From assembly GCA_015956445.1 (NCBI GenBank), contig WIUZ02000004.1:496001-560000 (forward strand): 64,000 nucleotides of DNA, given 5' to 3'. Position 1 is the first letter of the stretch, and each line of letters opens with the position of its first letter. The translations under genes and the position numbers were made by a program. The notes under the pieces were generated by a model. That model was not told the origin of the DNA. It worked only from the letters and a program-made list of their open reading frames with translations, and made no database searches. Origin of the DNA: Thelephora terrestris. Taxonomy: Eukaryota > Basidiomycota > Agaricomycetes > Thelephorales > Thelephoraceae. Positions 62,301-64,000 of this stretch are shown piece after piece.

Positions 62301-63481
62301 TGAGGAAATAGCGTTCGAGGACTGGATTGAGTTGTCCAAGCCCGCGGTCGGGCGGTCCGTGGTTCCTCTCGGGCTGGATAAAAGGGTCGGTGTCTGGTGA
62401 TAGCCGCAGCGTGGAACACACCTTCCGCAAGTTCCCGTTCTAGACCAAGGGGAAGCGGGTCCAGCTCCGGGTCTACCAAGGGGGCTTGCCCAATATAGAA
62501 CGGATCGAACGGCAGGTAATTGCCCTCTATACCGCCGGACAGGTGGTCGTTGAGAATGTGCTCGTACAATTGGAGGTACTGCGGTAGTTGTGGTGAACGA
62601 GGGACATCAACCGGATAGAAGCCATGCGCAGGTGGGGATCTGGTCCTAGAGGTTTCCTCCCTGTCGACAGATTGCCGCTCTCTTCTTTCACGTCGTAAAA
62701 GTGACAGTGTAGATAAAAGCCGCTCACGCCTGGCGACCAAAGTTTGCATAGTGCTATTGGATGACGGCGGTGACCTGCTACGGATATCATTGAGGAATTG
62801 TTCGACGGATGGGAGGTCTGGTTCGTGAGATGTGCGGGGAGCAAGGGGGGAGTGGGATTGACGGGAGGGTTCTGTTGGGGGAAAGCGTCCGGTTGGTGAA
62901 GCGCCAGAATTGGTGATATCTTCCCTAATGGCAGCGATCTGCAGTTCGAAGTCGTGAGCCCGCTGGAGGGTAGACTCGAAAGAGGTGCCTGAAGGGGATG
63001 ATGCGGGATGATGCGGAAAAGTTGATTGGGTAGACAAAGATGGATATGGGACTGGGAGGACAGATGAATGATGCATATCGACCAGCGGAGATCTTGTGGG
63101 CATTGGGAGATGGTTTGATGCAGTGAGGAGGTGGGTGGGACTCGGGAGGGTCGGTGGAGGAGGTCTGGGATCTGGTATAGCTTCTGTTGAAAGTACATCA
63201 AACTCGGTAGGAGGTTGCACGGGCATATGAGCTGAAGACGACGATGAGCCAGTTAGGGTATGACTACTCCCCGAGCCACTGGCGTCAGCTGGAGGAGATC
63301 CTTCACTGCGAGCACGCTTGTTCGGACTTGCACCAGCAGTGGAAGGACAACCGGGGGATGAGTCTTGAATTTCTTCGCCTCCGTTTTCCAATTCTTGGAA
63401 AGGACGTTTCGGTGCCATAGAAGAGGATGGACCTGGTTGTCCAAGGCCGACACGAATTTGAGCCAAGTACTGGTCGGACAT
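59333..63481 (-). CDS. large RING-H2 protein, probable E3 ubiquitin ligase
   Basis: Five exons (63481-61073, 61015-60002, 59932-59759, 59701-59633, 59572-59333) give 1301 residues. The first intron (61016-61072, 57 nt) ends one long frame and starts the next in phase 0, so the two big open frames are one gene. Residues 1-1140 are mostly disordered: Ser/Pro-rich with a nuclear-type signal (SPNKRARSEG) and a charged stretch of alternating Arg/Glu near 727-760. The RING-H2 finger is at the C-terminus across three exons: CPVCLDD, CTHWFHRGC, NANTCPVCRKR. After it come RRRNNDDDDDDLF and a Gly/Pro tail. It should recruit an E2; partners and substrates are unknown. The start is the ATG at MSDQYLAQ. 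Confidence 0.83.
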
Positions 63482-63797
63482 GTCGATGGATCCGTTTCCC
63501 CCTTGAAAAGGAGGATTCAAGGAGGGCCAAAACTGAGAGGGAGAGGGAAGCGAAGGGGGAAAAGAGAGATGCTGAGATGATCGGTGCCACAGCAGCCGTC
63601 GAACGAGTCGGTAGTGGAAATGGCATCTTCACCTACCGACAACAGGAAACGAAACATTTCTGAACCCTCCATTTCTGTCTTAATGAATTTCCTCTCCAGG
63701 TTTTTCTGTCCTCAGCCTCGCTCAGATATAAAATGGTTTCCTGTTCCTTTTTCTCGCTCTCGTCCTCCTCTCCTCCTCTCGTTCCACTGGCCCACCC
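63482..63797. promoter_or_regulatory. divergent promoter, RING gene / O-methyltransferase
   Basis: A 316-bp gap between outward-facing starts. A long CT-rich run (about 63740-63790) directly precedes the plus-strand ATG, typical of fungal leaders. Confidence 0.5.
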
Positions 63798-64000
63798 ATG
63801 GCCACCTTTTCGAACCTCAGAGCCCTTCACGCTCTGATCGGAGACGCCTTGGATGACGTCGAGCGAATATTTGTTTCTTGTCAACCTTCCGTGCATTCTC
63901 CAACGGGTTCGGAGTCCTCTGACGGCACCCAGTCCTTGCTATCCCCAAGTGCCTCAGAAGATGAAGAACTGAATAGAATTCCTCTCGACTTTCCTTCGCT
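63798..64000 (+). CDS. O-methyltransferase family 2, N-terminal part
   Basis: The gene runs off the right edge; 67 residues are visible. It starts MATFSNLRALHALIGDALDD, then a Ser-rich acidic linker, then LDFPS. This opening is the pattern of Agaricomycete COMT-like O-methyltransferases, whose catalytic part would lie beyond the window. Such enzymes methylate phenolic hydroxyls with SAM, often in secondary metabolism. The call rests on the N-terminal pattern only. Confidence 0.6.
   Translation, partial: MATFSNLRALHALIGDALDDVERIFVSCQPSVHSPTGSESSDGTQSLLSPSASEDEELNRIPLDFPS

Overview
This window is nuclear DNA from a filamentous basidiomycete, most likely an Agaricomycete (mushroom-forming fungus). 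Genes are dense and on both strands. Almost every gene is cut by many short GT-AG introns of about 45-60 nt with weak acceptor tracts. Several families present are typical of Agaricomycetes: caspase-like proteases, F-box proteins with Cys clusters, membrane proteins with a WW-like motif, and O-fucosyltransferase-like proteins. I built the gene models by joining exons by eye and checking that reading phase is kept at every junction. Exon ends are therefore inferences, but nearly all junctions are phase-consistent and restore known family motifs.

Left part (0-20 kb): the end of a LIM-domain gene, an Afi1/DENN-type trafficking protein, a Golgi-type HtrL/YibB-like protein, a metacaspase-like protease, two related uncharacterised membrane proteins separated by a small intron-rich gene and a 1.9 kb gene-poor gap, a complex I assembly factor (NDUFAF2 type), proteasome lid subunit Rpn3, and a tRNA-Cys(GCA).

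Middle part (19.6-45 kb): oligosaccharyltransferase subunit Swp1/ribophorin II, a secreted GH47 alpha-1,2-mannosidase, an F-box/Cys-cluster protein, a Bem46 alpha/beta hydrolase, the t-SNARE Tlg1 (syntaxin-6 type), a flavin monooxygenase, a GGA-type VHS-GAT adaptor, an unusual NRPS-like enzyme with one adenylation domain and three tandem carrier domains, the SUMO-activating subunit Uba2, and a SAM methyltransferase.

Right part (44.8-64 kb): an O-fucosyltransferase-like type II membrane protein, elongin C and Ubc13 sharing an 86-bp divergent promoter, the bifunctional arginine-pathway enzyme Arg5,6, calcineurin A, a FEN1/XPG-type nuclease with an acidic repeat insert, 6-phosphofructo-2-kinase whose phosphatase catalytic His is Ser, a 1301-residue RING-H2 protein, and the start of an O-methyltransferase gene.

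Most genes are housekeeping: secretory traffic and glycosylation, ubiquitin/SUMO/proteasome, and arginine and sugar metabolism. The most novel object is the A-T-T-T NRPS-like gene. It has a strong CT-rich, TATA-bearing promoter and biased codon use, and a monooxygenase and a methyltransferase lie within about 7 kb on either side. Other points of interest are the two membrane-protein paralogs, the phosphatase-dead PFK-2, two GC-AG introns, and several micro-exons.
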